DNA of 36,455 nt from Archaeoglobus sp. (GCA_003978865.1 QNXS01000035.1:1-36455), one strand, 5' to 3'. Shown: positions 9,545 through 19,276, numbered from the stretch's first letter. Notes: generated by a model not told the origin, from the letters alone. Translations and numbers: made by a program.

Positions 9545-10646
9545 TTTTGATGCTTTTCCCGGCAAGTTTTAACATTGAAACTCTGAGCAAAGCCACAAAA
9601 GAAAGTACCAGCCATGCTGGCGAATATACGAAGTAAAAAGCAGGTAAAAGCAGATAGCTGATCTTCCATTCGAGTTTCTTTGCTGCAAAAACTTCAACAA
9701 TAGCCCAAACAGTAAAAGTTACAATCCCAACAATTGCATTTTTTATCATTCTCTCCTGAAACAACAGAAAAAGCACTAAAAAAAGAACTTTTTGAGGTAA
9801 ACATAGTACAAGAGGTAATATGAGGTAAACTATCTTCGTCAAAACATCTCCAGTTACTATATTATTCAAAATGAATGCTACCACTGCCGGAAAAATTAAG
9901 TATAGAGCAGGCATCCACAGCACAGGTTTTTTTGCTAAATCTGTTAAAGAGTTTAGTATTGCCTGAGCTCCGCCAGTAGCCCATCTTTCTCTCTGAAGTA
10001 CCCATTCCCTAATAGTTTTTGGACAGGTAGTTTCAGCTTTTCCGGCAGTTCCAAACCTGTAACCCTTTAAACCAAGCCTTATACCAAGATCAGTGTCTTC
10101 ATTTATAACATTTCTAAATCCATCTAATGCATAAAATACCTCTTTTTTTATGGCAAAGGCAGCTCCGTTAAGTCCCAGACAGGAGTTCAACTTTTCCGAT
10201 ATTTTGGCAACTGCAAACATGTTCAGATAGTCTATATTTACAAGTTTTTCTAAAATACTGTTCCCACTGATCTCCTTCCTTATTTCAATAGCATCGTAGT
10301 TTTCTAATGCTTTAACAATATCATCAAGACTTGAAATGAGTTTTGTATCGGCATCAATAAATAAGAGGTATTTCCCCTCCGCAACTCTTGTGGCTTCGTT
10401 TAAAGCTCTCCACTTTCCTCTCCTCTTCCAACTTAGACATACCTTAAAAGAGTACTTTTTTAGCAAAAATTCAAGATGGGGTTTTGGTTCATCTGCAGCA
10501 ACTATAAATTCACTTTTTACCTTGCTCCTACTTAGCTTCAGGTAGTTCTCTTCTATGAATCCCGCATCCTTGTAAGCTGCAAATATCACAGATATCAGAG
10601 GTTTATTCATGTTCTTTTCATTACTGGCATTGCTGGATTTTTGCAC
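9525..10646 (-). CDS. Family 2 glycosyltransferase, membrane-associated
   Basis: PLISVIFAAYKDAGFIEENY, FIDADTKL, RERWATGGAQAI (QxxRW-like) and C-terminal TM helices. Confidence 0.85.
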   Translation of the reverse strand: MQKSSNASNEKNMNKPLISVIFAAYKDAGFIEENYLKLSRSKVKSEFIVAADEPKPHLEFLLKKYSFKVCLSWKRRGKWRALNEATRVAEGKYLLFIDADTKLISSLDDIVKALENYDAIEIRKEISGNSILEKLVNIDYLNMFAVAKISEKLNSCLGLNGAAFAIKKEVFYALDGFRNVINEDTDLGIRLGLKGYRFGTAGKAETTCPKTIREWVLQRERWATGGAQAILNSLTDLAKKPVLWMPALYLIFPAVVAFILNNIVTGDVLTKIVYLILPLVLCLPQKVLFLVLFLLFQERMIKNAIVGIVTFTVWAIVEVFAAKKLEWKISYLLLPAFYFVYSPAWLVLSFVALLRVSMLKLAGKSIKIKNWNP

Positions 10647-10681
10647 GGGGAAACAGTGAGAAGGGTATAAAAAAAGTTTTG

Positions 10682-11758
10682 CTATTTTGTAGGAATACTC
10701 TTCATTACCATTAATGAAACTACTGCTATTAATACAGCACCTGCTATCGAGTATAACAGGTACTGTAGAGCTGAATACTTTAAGTTTAATTCAATACTTC
10801 CTGATAGTATAAATAGACTTGCTCCCCATAGTACGAGTCCAGTAGCTACGAGCATGAAAGGTACAACCATCTGCTTTTTTATAGGTTTTTTCTCAACCAA
10901 ATGGTCGATTATTTTTCCAAGAGCAGCAGCTATCGCTCCAGAGACAATCCACCACACAGATCCATATATGAAAGCGGTAACAAGTACTATAACTCCGGGA
11001 GCAATCTTTCCGTTGTATAAACTCCATACTAAGTCTACACCCTGAACAGAACCGATTAACACTAAAATTAAGGAAACAACGTAGGCAATAAAAGATATTC
11101 TCCCCTCAAGCAGAGCCTTTTTGAGCGTGGAAAAGTACTCCTCAACGGCATCTTCAAAACCATAAGCCTTTATTAATAAGTAAAACCCAACTGTAAGTAC
11201 TATTACTCCTGTTCCCCATTCAGGATAGTGTGCCAAGAGAAAAACCGAGTAAACTACAAAGATTATACCAAGTGGTGTCAGTGTCATTTTTGCTATCTTA
11301 GGATCGTCAAGCATTTTCTTGATCAGAAAGTATGTATTTTCTATTGTCCTGCTCTGTTTGACCACTATCCTGTTAACAGCATCTATCTTGAATCTACTTG
11401 ATATGAGGGGCATTATGTACTCATCCTCTCCTCCATCACTCACAACAACAACTTTCTCAGCTTTCAGATTTTTCTTCAACCAATCCAGTTGTTCCGCTAT
11501 CTTCGAGTCAGATACAACACCTACTCTCTCATCACCACAAACCGTAGCAACTTCAACATTCTCTCCAGCATTTTTTAATTCATCGTAAACTTTAACAGCA
11601 CCAAACATCGTGTTTACATCAGATTCCTCAGGATCGGCTAACGCCAGCTTCACAGCAGCTTCAACATTTGCTTGCCTACCTATAACGGGGGATTGTATGC
11701 CCGTTTTCCTACCAAGATCATCATCCCTATCAATAGCAATAACAAGTTTTTCGGGCAT
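10682..11758 (-). CDS. DUF373 family archaeal membrane protein
   Basis: AIDRDDDLGRKTGIQSPVIGR...ALADPEESDVNTMFGAVKVYDEL signature with C-terminal TM helices. Confidence 0.85.
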   Translation of the reverse strand: MPEKLVIAIDRDDDLGRKTGIQSPVIGRQANVEAAVKLALADPEESDVNTMFGAVKVYDELKNAGENVEVATVCGDERVGVVSDSKIAEQLDWLKKNLKAEKVVVVSDGGEDEYIMPLISSRFKIDAVNRIVVKQSRTIENTYFLIKKMLDDPKIAKMTLTPLGIIFVVYSVFLLAHYPEWGTGVIVLTVGFYLLIKAYGFEDAVEEYFSTLKKALLEGRISFIAYVVSLILVLIGSVQGVDLVWSLYNGKIAPGVIVLVTAFIYGSVWWIVSGAIAAALGKIIDHLVEKKPIKKQMVVPFMLVATGLVLWGASLFILSGSIELNLKYSALQYLLYSIAGAVLIAVVSLMVMKSIPTK

Positions 11759-11808
11759 TCAAAAAACAATAGTTACCATGATTATATAACACTTGTGAGG
11801 TGGTTGCA

Positions 11809-12750
11809 ATGAAAGACAGCGATATTAAAAATTCAAGAGAATTGTTCAAAAGGATAAATGCAGAATTCTACAAAAGATACTCAAGGATTGATGATAGCGA
11901 TGAATTCTGGGATTTTATGGCAAAACCGCTGAGACAGAGTATAAGAGTAAACACAATTAAAGGTGAAGTTAGAGAGGTACTCGATCTTCTAAAGGAAAAG
12001 TACGGAGAAAAATTCACCCAGATTCCCTGGTGTGAAGAAGGATTTTTCAGTGAAGCTAAAATCTCAGGTTCGTCAATAGAACATCAGCTCGGGCTTATAT
12101 TCTTTCAGGAAGCGTCATCCATGATACCCCCAACTGTTATGAATGTTAAAAGAAAGAGCAGAATACTCGATATTGCAGCTGCACCGGGAGCAAAAACTAC
12201 CCAGATAGCTCAATACGTTAATAATGATGCAATGATCGTTGCAAACGATGTAAAGTACTCAAGAATAAACGTACTGATATCCAACCTTCAGAGGTGCTCT
12301 GCAATAGCTCATGTAACAATGTGCGATGGTAGAAATTTTAGAAAATATCCGGAATGTTTTGATTACGTTCTACTTGATGCTCCATGCAGCAACACGGGAA
12401 TGGTAAGGAAGAATTACAAGTATGCAAAGATATGGAAGATTAACGAAGTTCTCTCTCTATCAAAGCTTCAGAAACAGCTCATACTTGCTGCATACGAAAC
12501 TTTAAAGAGTGGTGGAACTCTTGTTTATTCAACCTGCACAATAGAGCCATTAGAGAACGAAGAGGTTATTGATCATCTTCTATCAAACACCGATGCCAGA
12601 CTTGAAAAAGTCAGAGTTGCTAAGGGAGTTGAGCCCATAACAGAATTTGAAGGTAGAGTTTACTCCGATGAAGTTAGAAAGTGCCTTAGGATACACCCTC
12701 AGTGCAACGATACGGAAGGGTTTTTTGTTGCAAAGATTATAAAACCGTAG
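11809..12750 (+). CDS. NOP2/Sun (RsmB/F) family RNA m5C methyltransferase
   Basis: DIAAAPGAKTTQIAQ, LLDAPCSNTGMVRKN, VYSTCTIEPLENEEV. Confidence 0.92.
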   Translation: MKDSDIKNSRELFKRINAEFYKRYSRIDDSDEFWDFMAKPLRQSIRVNTIKGEVREVLDLLKEKYGEKFTQIPWCEEGFFSEAKISGSSIEHQLGLIFFQEASSMIPPTVMNVKRKSRILDIAAAPGAKTTQIAQYVNNDAMIVANDVKYSRINVLISNLQRCSAIAHVTMCDGRNFRKYPECFDYVLLDAPCSNTGMVRKNYKYAKIWKINEVLSLSKLQKQLILAAYETLKSGGTLVYSTCTIEPLENEEVIDHLLSNTDARLEKVRVAKGVEPITEFEGRVYSDEVRKCLRIHPQCNDTEGFFVAKIIKP

Positions 12751-12759
12751 GGTGGTCGT

Positions 12760-13200
12760 TTGAAGGTTAAAAAAGATATAACAGACTTCGTTACAGAAAA
12801 GCTCAAAGAACAGTTCGGAATTGATGAACCGGAACTCAGATTTTATGAAGGAGGTAAGGGGAAAATTTATACATATAAATACAAATTGCCAGAATTTTTA
12901 AAAAAGTACCTTGTTCAATCCGGGATATACTTTGGAAGAATTGAGAAAGATGGCGTAAGGTTGAGTATAGATGGGAGTTCGCTTGTTGGCAAAAAAGCAG
13001 ATGCTTGCAGAGTTGAGTTGAACGACGTAGAAGCAATCAATTGGATGAGTGGAAGAGATATTAAAAAAGATTCAAAAACGAAGTGTTGCTACATATTACT
13101 TAAATGGAGAAGTTTCTTTGTTGGGTGTGGCAAATTATTCAGAGAGAATGAAGAATTAAAAATAAAAAACTTCGTACCGAAAAACAGAAGGGTTAGGTAA
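12760..13200 (+). CDS. NOP2/RsmF-associated PUA-like RNA-binding protein
   Basis: TTG start just after the methyltransferase; WMSGRDI...VGCGKLFRENEELKIKNFVPKNRRV resembles the RNA-binding tail of RsmF-type proteins. Confidence 0.65.
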   Translation: MKVKKDITDFVTEKLKEQFGIDEPELRFYEGGKGKIYTYKYKLPEFLKKYLVQSGIYFGRIEKDGVRLSIDGSSLVGKKADACRVELNDVEAINWMSGRDIKKDSKTKCCYILLKWRSFFVGCGKLFRENEELKIKNFVPKNRRVR

Positions 13201-13230
13201 AGTATTATATATCTGCTACTCTTAGCTCTA

Positions 13231-13677
13231 ATGTATATGGGACTTGTTGCTGAAGTGTTTGGAGTCTACGCAGCCCCCGGTGTTTTTGGTATTTCCCCGG
13301 TTGTTGTTTTAAGGGCTGAGGACGGTAGAATCCTCCCGATATACATTGGAATATCTGAGGCAGTTGCAATTCATTCGGCATTAAAAAACGAAATACCACC
13401 CCGCCCCATGACCCACGACTTACTTGTAGAAATAATAAAAAGGTTGGGAGCAAAAGTTGAAAAAGTAATTATAGATGATCTTGTGGATAATACTTTCTAC
13501 GCTCGCTTAATCCTTAAAAGAAATGATAGCGAGATTGAAATAGATGCAAGACCGAGCGACAGTATAGCGCTTGCTGTCAGGCTTGGAATTCCAGTATATA
13601 TAGATGAAAAGGTGCTGAACGAAGCATATAAGGATGAGCTACCTGAAGATTTTGTGGATTTCGATCAGGTGATCTGA
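13231..13677 (+). CDS. Bifunctional nuclease family (DUF151) protein
   Basis: VVLRAEDGRILPIYIGISEAVAIHSAL...RPMTHDLLVEIIKRLGA...DARPSDSIALAVRLGIPVYI. Confidence 0.92.
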   Translation: MYMGLVAEVFGVYAAPGVFGISPVVVLRAEDGRILPIYIGISEAVAIHSALKNEIPPRPMTHDLLVEIIKRLGAKVEKVIIDDLVDNTFYARLILKRNDSEIEIDARPSDSIALAVRLGIPVYIDEKVLNEAYKDELPEDFVDFDQVI

Positions 13678-13689
13678 TACTTAAAGGAG

Positions 13690-14853
13690 GTGAAAACAAT
13701 GGGAGATGAACTTAAATCTCTTGTAAGATACGACTACGAGGTTGTTGATTCTGAGGAGACGATCTCAAAAGTTATTCCGATGTTTGAGGAGGGGAAAAAA
13801 AGTGCCATACTCGTTAAAGAAGGGGAGGAGATAGTTGGGGTAATAAGGGATAGAGATCTCATGAGGGGCTGCGTTATGGTTAACCCCCATGAGACTAAAG
13901 TGAAAAAGTTTATGATAAAAACAGGTGTTTTGAGGTATGAAGAACTCACAATTGAAAAAGTTGCGAGAAGGTTTGTTGAGGATTCAACTCCTTTTGTGCT
14001 GGTTAAAGCTGATGGTAAGTATGGAGCTATATACATTAACGAGTTTCTAAATGTAGTAAAGAATGAATTTAAGAACGTAAAAGCAAGAGAGGTCATGAAT
14101 CCCGATGTTATAACTATAAATGAAAGAGATAGCGTGGCAAAAGCCCTTGCCACAATGAGAAACCATGGAATAGACAGACTCGTCGTTGTTGACGATAACC
14201 ACAAAGTTGTTGGAATAGTTACGGGTAAAGACATAATAGACAGAGTAATTTCTCCAAAGAAAGAGAGCAGGCTCGGTGGAGGAAGTGGAAAAGTTGAGAG
14301 ATCTCTGTCAATAATGGTGGAAAGTGTTATGAGTTACCCTGTAATTATGGCAGACAAGCTTGATTCCGTATCTAAAATTATTGACTTAATGGTTAAGAAC
14401 AACATTTCAAGTGTTGTAATAGCAAGAGATAGAATTCCCGAAGGAATAGTGATCAAAAAAGACTTACTTGAAACACTTATAAAAAGAAAGAGTCCAACAG
14501 AGTTTCAGGTTCAGCTAATAACGAAAGATCTATCGATGGATGATTTTGACAAAAAAGCTCTGATGGATGACTTAGAAAAGTTTATGAGGAAGTTCAGAAA
14601 CTTTATTGGAAATGCTGTTCTGTTTGTTTATATTAAAAGACACAAGGAGAACTTCAGAAGTTTACCCTTAGTACACGTTAGAATAAAACTCACAAGTGAT
14701 AAGGGCACTTTCTTTGTAACCGGTGAGAGCTGGGGTGTTGAATTCGCCCTCAATGCGACACTAAAGAAACTTGAGAGAGCGGTTCTCCAAGAGAAAGAAC
14801 TGTTGCTCGACAGAAGAATGGTTAAAAAATTCTACGAGGAGACAATACTATGA
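13690..14853 (+). CDS. Tandem CBS-domain protein with C-terminal ribosome-hibernation (HPF/RaiA)-like domain
   Basis: Four CBS units (EVMNPDVITINERDSVAKALATMRNHGIDRLVVVD etc.); tail HVRIKLTSDKGTFFVTGESWGVEFALNATLKKLERAVLQEKE; AAAGGAGGTGA Shine-Dalgarno upstream of ATG 13699. Confidence 0.85.
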   Translation: MKTMGDELKSLVRYDYEVVDSEETISKVIPMFEEGKKSAILVKEGEEIVGVIRDRDLMRGCVMVNPHETKVKKFMIKTGVLRYEELTIEKVARRFVEDSTPFVLVKADGKYGAIYINEFLNVVKNEFKNVKAREVMNPDVITINERDSVAKALATMRNHGIDRLVVVDDNHKVVGIVTGKDIIDRVISPKKESRLGGGSGKVERSLSIMVESVMSYPVIMADKLDSVSKIIDLMVKNNISSVVIARDRIPEGIVIKKDLLETLIKRKSPTEFQVQLITKDLSMDDFDKKALMDDLEKFMRKFRNFIGNAVLFVYIKRHKENFRSLPLVHVRIKLTSDKGTFFVTGESWGVEFALNATLKKLERAVLQEKELLLDRRMVKKFYEETIL

Positions 14854-15245
14854 CAGAATATAAATTCAAACACAGTGTTGAAATAATTGATGTACCAGAA
14901 GAGTACACGTTTTCGGATTTTGCAAGAAACTTAGCTGCAATGGATGTCGATACTGTTTACTACTTTGATGGCAGACTGTACCATATAGACTATGAAGTTA
15001 CAGATGCTGTGGTGGAAAAGTGCCTTACAGTAGTGGAAGTTATAACTTCCGTGTCTTTTTGTAATGTTTCCGAGTATAGAAAATGGATTCTTTACCATGG
15101 AAACGATGATGAAGCTGAATATGTTTCAAAGATAAAAAAGATAAGAGGAGATACAGTAATAATCCACGTGCTAAAATCAGAGAACAGATTTATCAGAAAA
15201 GTTAATGAACTCATAAATTCTGGTAAATATAAATCATTTTGTTAG
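14850..15245 (+). CDS. Uncharacterised protein, ATGA-coupled to the CBS/HPF-like gene
   Basis: 131-codon ORF, 4-nt overlap with the upstream gene. Confidence 0.6.
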   Translation: MTEYKFKHSVEIIDVPEEYTFSDFARNLAAMDVDTVYYFDGRLYHIDYEVTDAVVEKCLTVVEVITSVSFCNVSEYRKWILYHGNDDEAEYVSKIKKIRGDTVIIHVLKSENRFIRKVNELINSGKYKSFC

Positions 15246-15390
15246 TAACTATTTAGCTTAATTATAATTAAGTTATTTATTTTAATTATAAAATTATTTC
15301 TATTCTATCAAACATTAAAGTGATGTTAGATAAATTCGCCGAAAACCTTATTAAGTAATAATGATAATGATGTATTAGAGGTGATAAATT

Positions 15391-15642
15391 GTGGAAAGAT
15401 ATATAATCGCCCAGACGCAGTTACCAGAGGATACAATCCAAAAATTGAAGGAAAAAACCGGTGAAAGCACAATTAAGGATGCCCTTGCAAAAGCCATAGA
15501 ACACTATCTCATGTGTGTTTACGTTGAACCTCCCAAGAAAGAAAAATACAAGAAAAGGAGAAGCGGCAGGCTACCAATATATCTAACTGAACTTGTGGAA
15601 CAGTACAAGGAGATGATCTCAGGAGAAATGATCAATGATTGA
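15391..15642 (+). CDS. Small archaeal protein, DUF5371-like
   Basis: GTG start preceded by GAGGTGATAA Shine-Dalgarno; LPEDTIQKLKEKTGESTIKDALAKAIEHYL. Confidence 0.6.
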   Translation: MERYIIAQTQLPEDTIQKLKEKTGESTIKDALAKAIEHYLMCVYVEPPKKEKYKKRRSGRLPIYLTELVEQYKEMISGEMIND

Positions 15643-15721
15643 GATTTGTTAACACAGAAACTATTGTTAGCATAAGGGAAATAAGAAAATAAAAATATAC
15701 CAGTAACCCCACGCAAATACT

Positions 15722-16342
15722 ATGAGTAACTCTGATATTTTATTAATTTCAGACCCGGGATATGAAGGATCATCTTTATTATTTAATCTTGCTTCGCGTT
15801 TATCCCCCAACATAGTCTGGATTGCATCTGAGCCACCTGCGATAATCAATGCAATAATTAGATCTTACAACTTCAAGGGTAAACTCTGCATAGCCACTCC
15901 AAAGCAGTGGAAAGGATATAACTTTGTCAATCTAATGAATCTAAACGAAGTAAGTATCGCTATATCTAAGGCTGGAGAGAACATGGACAGATTCATACTT
16001 TTAATATCTGTAATACCAGAATTGCTTTTAATACACGGTCTTGAAAAAACCTATCTTTTTATACTAAACACAATATGGAAAATACACAATCAGGGCGGAA
16101 GAACTCTTGCATTAATAACGAAGGGCGCTCAGAGCAGAAAAGACGAAATAATGATGTCTCGACCGTTTTCTATGGTTTTCAGGTTGAAAAAGGATCTAAT
16201 CGATGATACGTGGAAAAGATGGTTAATAGTAGAATCTCCCTGTGTTTCCAAGGAGGTGACACCAATAGATGTTGAAGACTACAAAGTCAGCATTCCAGAA
16301 TCCGTTATGGAGGCAATAGCCAGTATAAAGAAATTCAAATAG
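15722..16342 (+). CDS. Degenerate RecA/KaiC-like fold protein lacking Walker A
   Basis: ILLISDPGYEGSSLLFNLASRLSPNIVWIASEPP at the expected P-loop position; later hydrophobic strand FILLISVIPELLLI. Confidence 0.5.
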   Translation: MSNSDILLISDPGYEGSSLLFNLASRLSPNIVWIASEPPAIINAIIRSYNFKGKLCIATPKQWKGYNFVNLMNLNEVSIAISKAGENMDRFILLISVIPELLLIHGLEKTYLFILNTIWKIHNQGGRTLALITKGAQSRKDEIMMSRPFSMVFRLKKDLIDDTWKRWLIVESPCVSKEVTPIDVEDYKVSIPESVMEAIASIKKFK

Positions 16343-16390
16343 ATAATAGATTTCAGAAATATTTAATACAGTTTTTCCAAACTCCAAGTT

Positions 16391-17230
16391 ATGTACGTAA
16401 TCCCCGGACCAGCGTCACCCGTACTATCCAGTAGAGTTGCAACCAAACTCAATTTGCCTCTCGCTAAAGTAGTTTACAGTGTATTTCCAGATGGAGAGCT
16501 TTACGTTAAAGTTGAAAAAGGAGTCAAGGATGCTGTGGTTATTCAGAGCATAAGATCGAGTGATGATATTGTCTATCTCATGCTGCTGTTCGATATTCTT
16601 TCAAACTACAGGTTGATTGCAGTAGTACCGTACATGGGCTATGCCAGACAGGATAGGGCATTTAATGAGGGTGAAGCTGTAAGCATAAGGGCGATAGCAG
16701 AATTTCTGGAGAATCATGCAGAAAAAGTAATCTCTGTAAACTTGCATAGCAGAGAAGCTGCTTCTCACTTTAAAAATCTTGTAGAAATAGATGCGATGAC
16801 TGAAATAGGCAGATACTATATCGGGCAGGACGTAATAATGATATCTCCCGACAAAGGTTCATTAGAGAGGGTTAAAGTTGCTGCAAAAGTAGCTGGCTGT
16901 GAATATGACTACCTTGAGAAAGTCAGGATTGATGCTGAGACCGTAGAAATTTACCCAAAAAATATTGATGTAGAGAACAAAAGAGTCGTAATTGTAGATG
17001 ATATTATATCAACAGGTGGAACTATAGCCAAGGCTGCTGAAACACTTAAAGCAAGTTACATTGAAGCTGCCTGCGTTCATGCAGTATTAGCAGCAAATTC
17101 CCTAAACAAACTATTTTCATCAGGAATTAAAGATGTCATAGCGACGGACACTGTAGAACAGGCAGTAAGTAAAATAAGTGTAGCCGATTTGATTGCAGAG
17201 AAAATTACCGAGGTTTGTGAGCTTTATTGA
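16391..17230 (+). CDS. prs: Ribose-phosphate pyrophosphokinase
   Basis: FPDGELYVKVE, VVPYMGYARQDRAF, VVIVDDIISTGGTIAKAA. Confidence 0.96.
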   Translation: MYVIPGPASPVLSSRVATKLNLPLAKVVYSVFPDGELYVKVEKGVKDAVVIQSIRSSDDIVYLMLLFDILSNYRLIAVVPYMGYARQDRAFNEGEAVSIRAIAEFLENHAEKVISVNLHSREAASHFKNLVEIDAMTEIGRYYIGQDVIMISPDKGSLERVKVAAKVAGCEYDYLEKVRIDAETVEIYPKNIDVENKRVVIVDDIISTGGTIAKAAETLKASYIEAACVHAVLAANSLNKLFSSGIKDVIATDTVEQAVSKISVADLIAEKITEVCELY

Positions 17231-17873
17231 AATTTGAATAATGGCAAAATGATTTAAATGGACAGTTATCGCATAGGGGATTTTGAGGTTTGCAGACGGT
17301 TTGTCCAAAACCAACCATAGCTTTGTTGACTTTAATCCATAAATCTTTTGGAATTATCTTTTTTAGTTCCTCCTCAGTTTCGCTATTTGATTTTGTAGAA
17401 ACTATACCAAGTCTGTTGGCTATCCTGTGCACATGAGTGTCAACACCTATAGCATTTTTGCCGAAGGCTGAAGCAAGAACGACATTTGCTGTTTTTCTAC
17501 CCACACCCGGCAACTTTATCAGCTCTTCATAAGTATCAGGCACTCCTCCAAGTTTTTTAATTTCCTTAGAAAGATCCTTAAGCCTCTTAGCCTTTACCCT
17601 ATAAAAACCAACTCCTCTAATGAGTTTTTCAATTTCCTCCACTGATAGTTTCTCCAATTCTTCCGGAGATCCCGCTTTTGAAAGGAGTCTCTTGCAAGCT
17701 TCTGCAGTTACTTCATCTCTAGTTCTTGAACTGAGAACTGTGAAAACAAGATGCTGAAAAGGTGTTTTAAGAAAGTTTAAATTAAAAACAGGAGCTTTAT
17801 TTTTTATTGCGATATTCTCCATTACATCAAAAATGTGCCTGAGTTCATTTTCCGTCAATTTTAAAACCATCAC
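17205..17873 (-). CDS. nth: Endonuclease III
   Basis: LPGVGRKTANVVL (HhH), GVDTHVHRIANRLG, CKPQNPLCDNCPFKSFC 4Fe-4S loop. Confidence 0.95.
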   Translation of the reverse strand: MMVLKLTENELRHIFDVMENIAIKNKAPVFNLNFLKTPFQHLVFTVLSSRTRDEVTAEACKRLLSKAGSPEELEKLSVEEIEKLIRGVGFYRVKAKRLKDLSKEIKKLGGVPDTYEELIKLPGVGRKTANVVLASAFGKNAIGVDTHVHRIANRLGIVSTKSNSETEEELKKIIPKDLWIKVNKAMVGFGQTVCKPQNPLCDNCPFKSFCHYSNFNKAHKPR

Positions 17874-17879
17874 TTTAAA

Positions 17880-18107
17880 TTACCTTATCTCAATTTTTAT
17901 TTTTCCCTCTCTCTCCATCTGTCCGAGCATTTCAAGAAACTCAGTAACAGTCATGTTCAGCCTTTCCGCTGCCTCCCTTATAGTCATAGATTCATTAACT
18001 GTTCTTTCAATTGTCCTGCGCTCCTTGGGCTCCTTAAGCTCGAAATGTTCACAAATTTCAGCTCTACCTCCACAGCTTGAAAAGTACTTGCAAAATATGC
18101 AGGACAT
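17880..18107 (-). CDS. Small protein with Cys-rich N-terminus and predicted HTH C-terminus
   Basis: MSCIFCKYFSSCGGRAEICEHFELKEP...MTIREAAERLNMTVTEFLEMLGQMEREGKI; internal ATG at 18107 preferred over 18146. Confidence 0.55.
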   Translation of the reverse strand: MSCIFCKYFSSCGGRAEICEHFELKEPKERRTIERTVNESMTIREAAERLNMTVTEFLEMLGQMEREGKIKIEIR

Positions 18108-18188
18108 CAAAGTACGTTGGTAAAATGTAACATAAATTTTACTCAAAATTTAACCCAAGTCTGCGTCCTCAAAAGTTTTAAATCTTAC

Positions 18189-19241
18189 ATGCTTCTTTTC
18201 CGGGTTGTGAAGGTTGTTGTTGCTGGCTGTGGCATAGCCGGGGCTGAATTTTTGAGACATTTCCCGGGAGAGGCTATTGTTGTTTCTCCAGAACCAAATT
18301 TGGTTTGTCAGGCGTTATTCCCGGCATACATAGCCGGAAAAGTTGAAGATAGTGAACTGTCTATCGACTTAATTCCTTTTTTTGAGAGCAGAGGTATCAG
18401 TTACTACCCTAACAAAGTTTCAGCTATAAATACTAAGTACAAAACACTATTCACAAAAGCCAGTATTTTAAGAGATATAAACTATGATTTTGCAGTTATA
18501 GCAGTAGGTGGTGAGAATTGCACGTACGGTATTAAAGGTGTTGAGAAAGCTCTATCTTTCAACGACTTTAAACAGGCAAGAAAGACAAAAAAGAGGATTG
18601 AACATGCAAACAAAGTTGTTGTGGTTGGTTCGGGTATAACCGGTGTTGAAACCGCTTACGAACTTGCAGATAAATACAAGATAACCATAATCGAAGCACG
18701 GAATAGAGTACTTCCAGCCATGTGTGAGAAAGCATCATTGTTTGCTAAAAGATTGCTTGAGAAATCCGGTGTTAATGTTGTCACTTCCTGCAAGGTTGAG
18801 AAAATAGAAAAAAATGAAGTTTTCACTTCACGAGGTAGATTTGAATTTGATGAAATTTTGTGGTGTGCTGGCATCAGAGGCAGGAGGATTCCCGGACTGA
18901 GATACAACAGATCTGGAATAAAAGTTGATGAAAGTCTCAGAGCTGATCAAAACGTTTTTGCGATAGGAGATTGTGCAGATGTAAAAGTTGATGGTGATGT
19001 TGCAACAAAAACCGCTCTTGAAGCTGAAAGACAGGCAAAATTTGTTGCAAAAATTATAGCCAAGAGTGTAGATAAAAGCTATAGACCGTTTTCAACAGTC
19101 AACAGACCTTTTGCAATCATTACCTTTGGTAACAGGGGAATTATTGTTAAGGGTAGTTTTGTCCTGACTTTACCGCAGGGACTCATATACAGATTAAAAA
19201 GAAAAATAATAGAGAATTTTTTCAAAAAATTTAAAGTCTGA
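18189..19241 (+). CDS. FAD/NAD(P)-dependent pyridine-nucleotide-disulfide oxidoreductase (NDH-2-like)
   Basis: VVVAGCGIAGAEFL and VVVVGSGITGVETAYELA dinucleotide-binding motifs, VFAIGDCAD; GTG at 18207 is an alternative start. Confidence 0.85.
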   Translation: MLLFRVVKVVVAGCGIAGAEFLRHFPGEAIVVSPEPNLVCQALFPAYIAGKVEDSELSIDLIPFFESRGISYYPNKVSAINTKYKTLFTKASILRDINYDFAVIAVGGENCTYGIKGVEKALSFNDFKQARKTKKRIEHANKVVVVGSGITGVETAYELADKYKITIIEARNRVLPAMCEKASLFAKRLLEKSGVNVVTSCKVEKIEKNEVFTSRGRFEFDEILWCAGIRGRRIPGLRYNRSGIKVDESLRADQNVFAIGDCADVKVDGDVATKTALEAERQAKFVAKIIAKSVDKSYRPFSTVNRPFAIITFGNRGIIVKGSFVLTLPQGLIYRLKRKIIENFFKKFKV

Positions 19242-19276
19242 TATTCGGTAACACAATGTTAAGTTTTAGTAATAAC

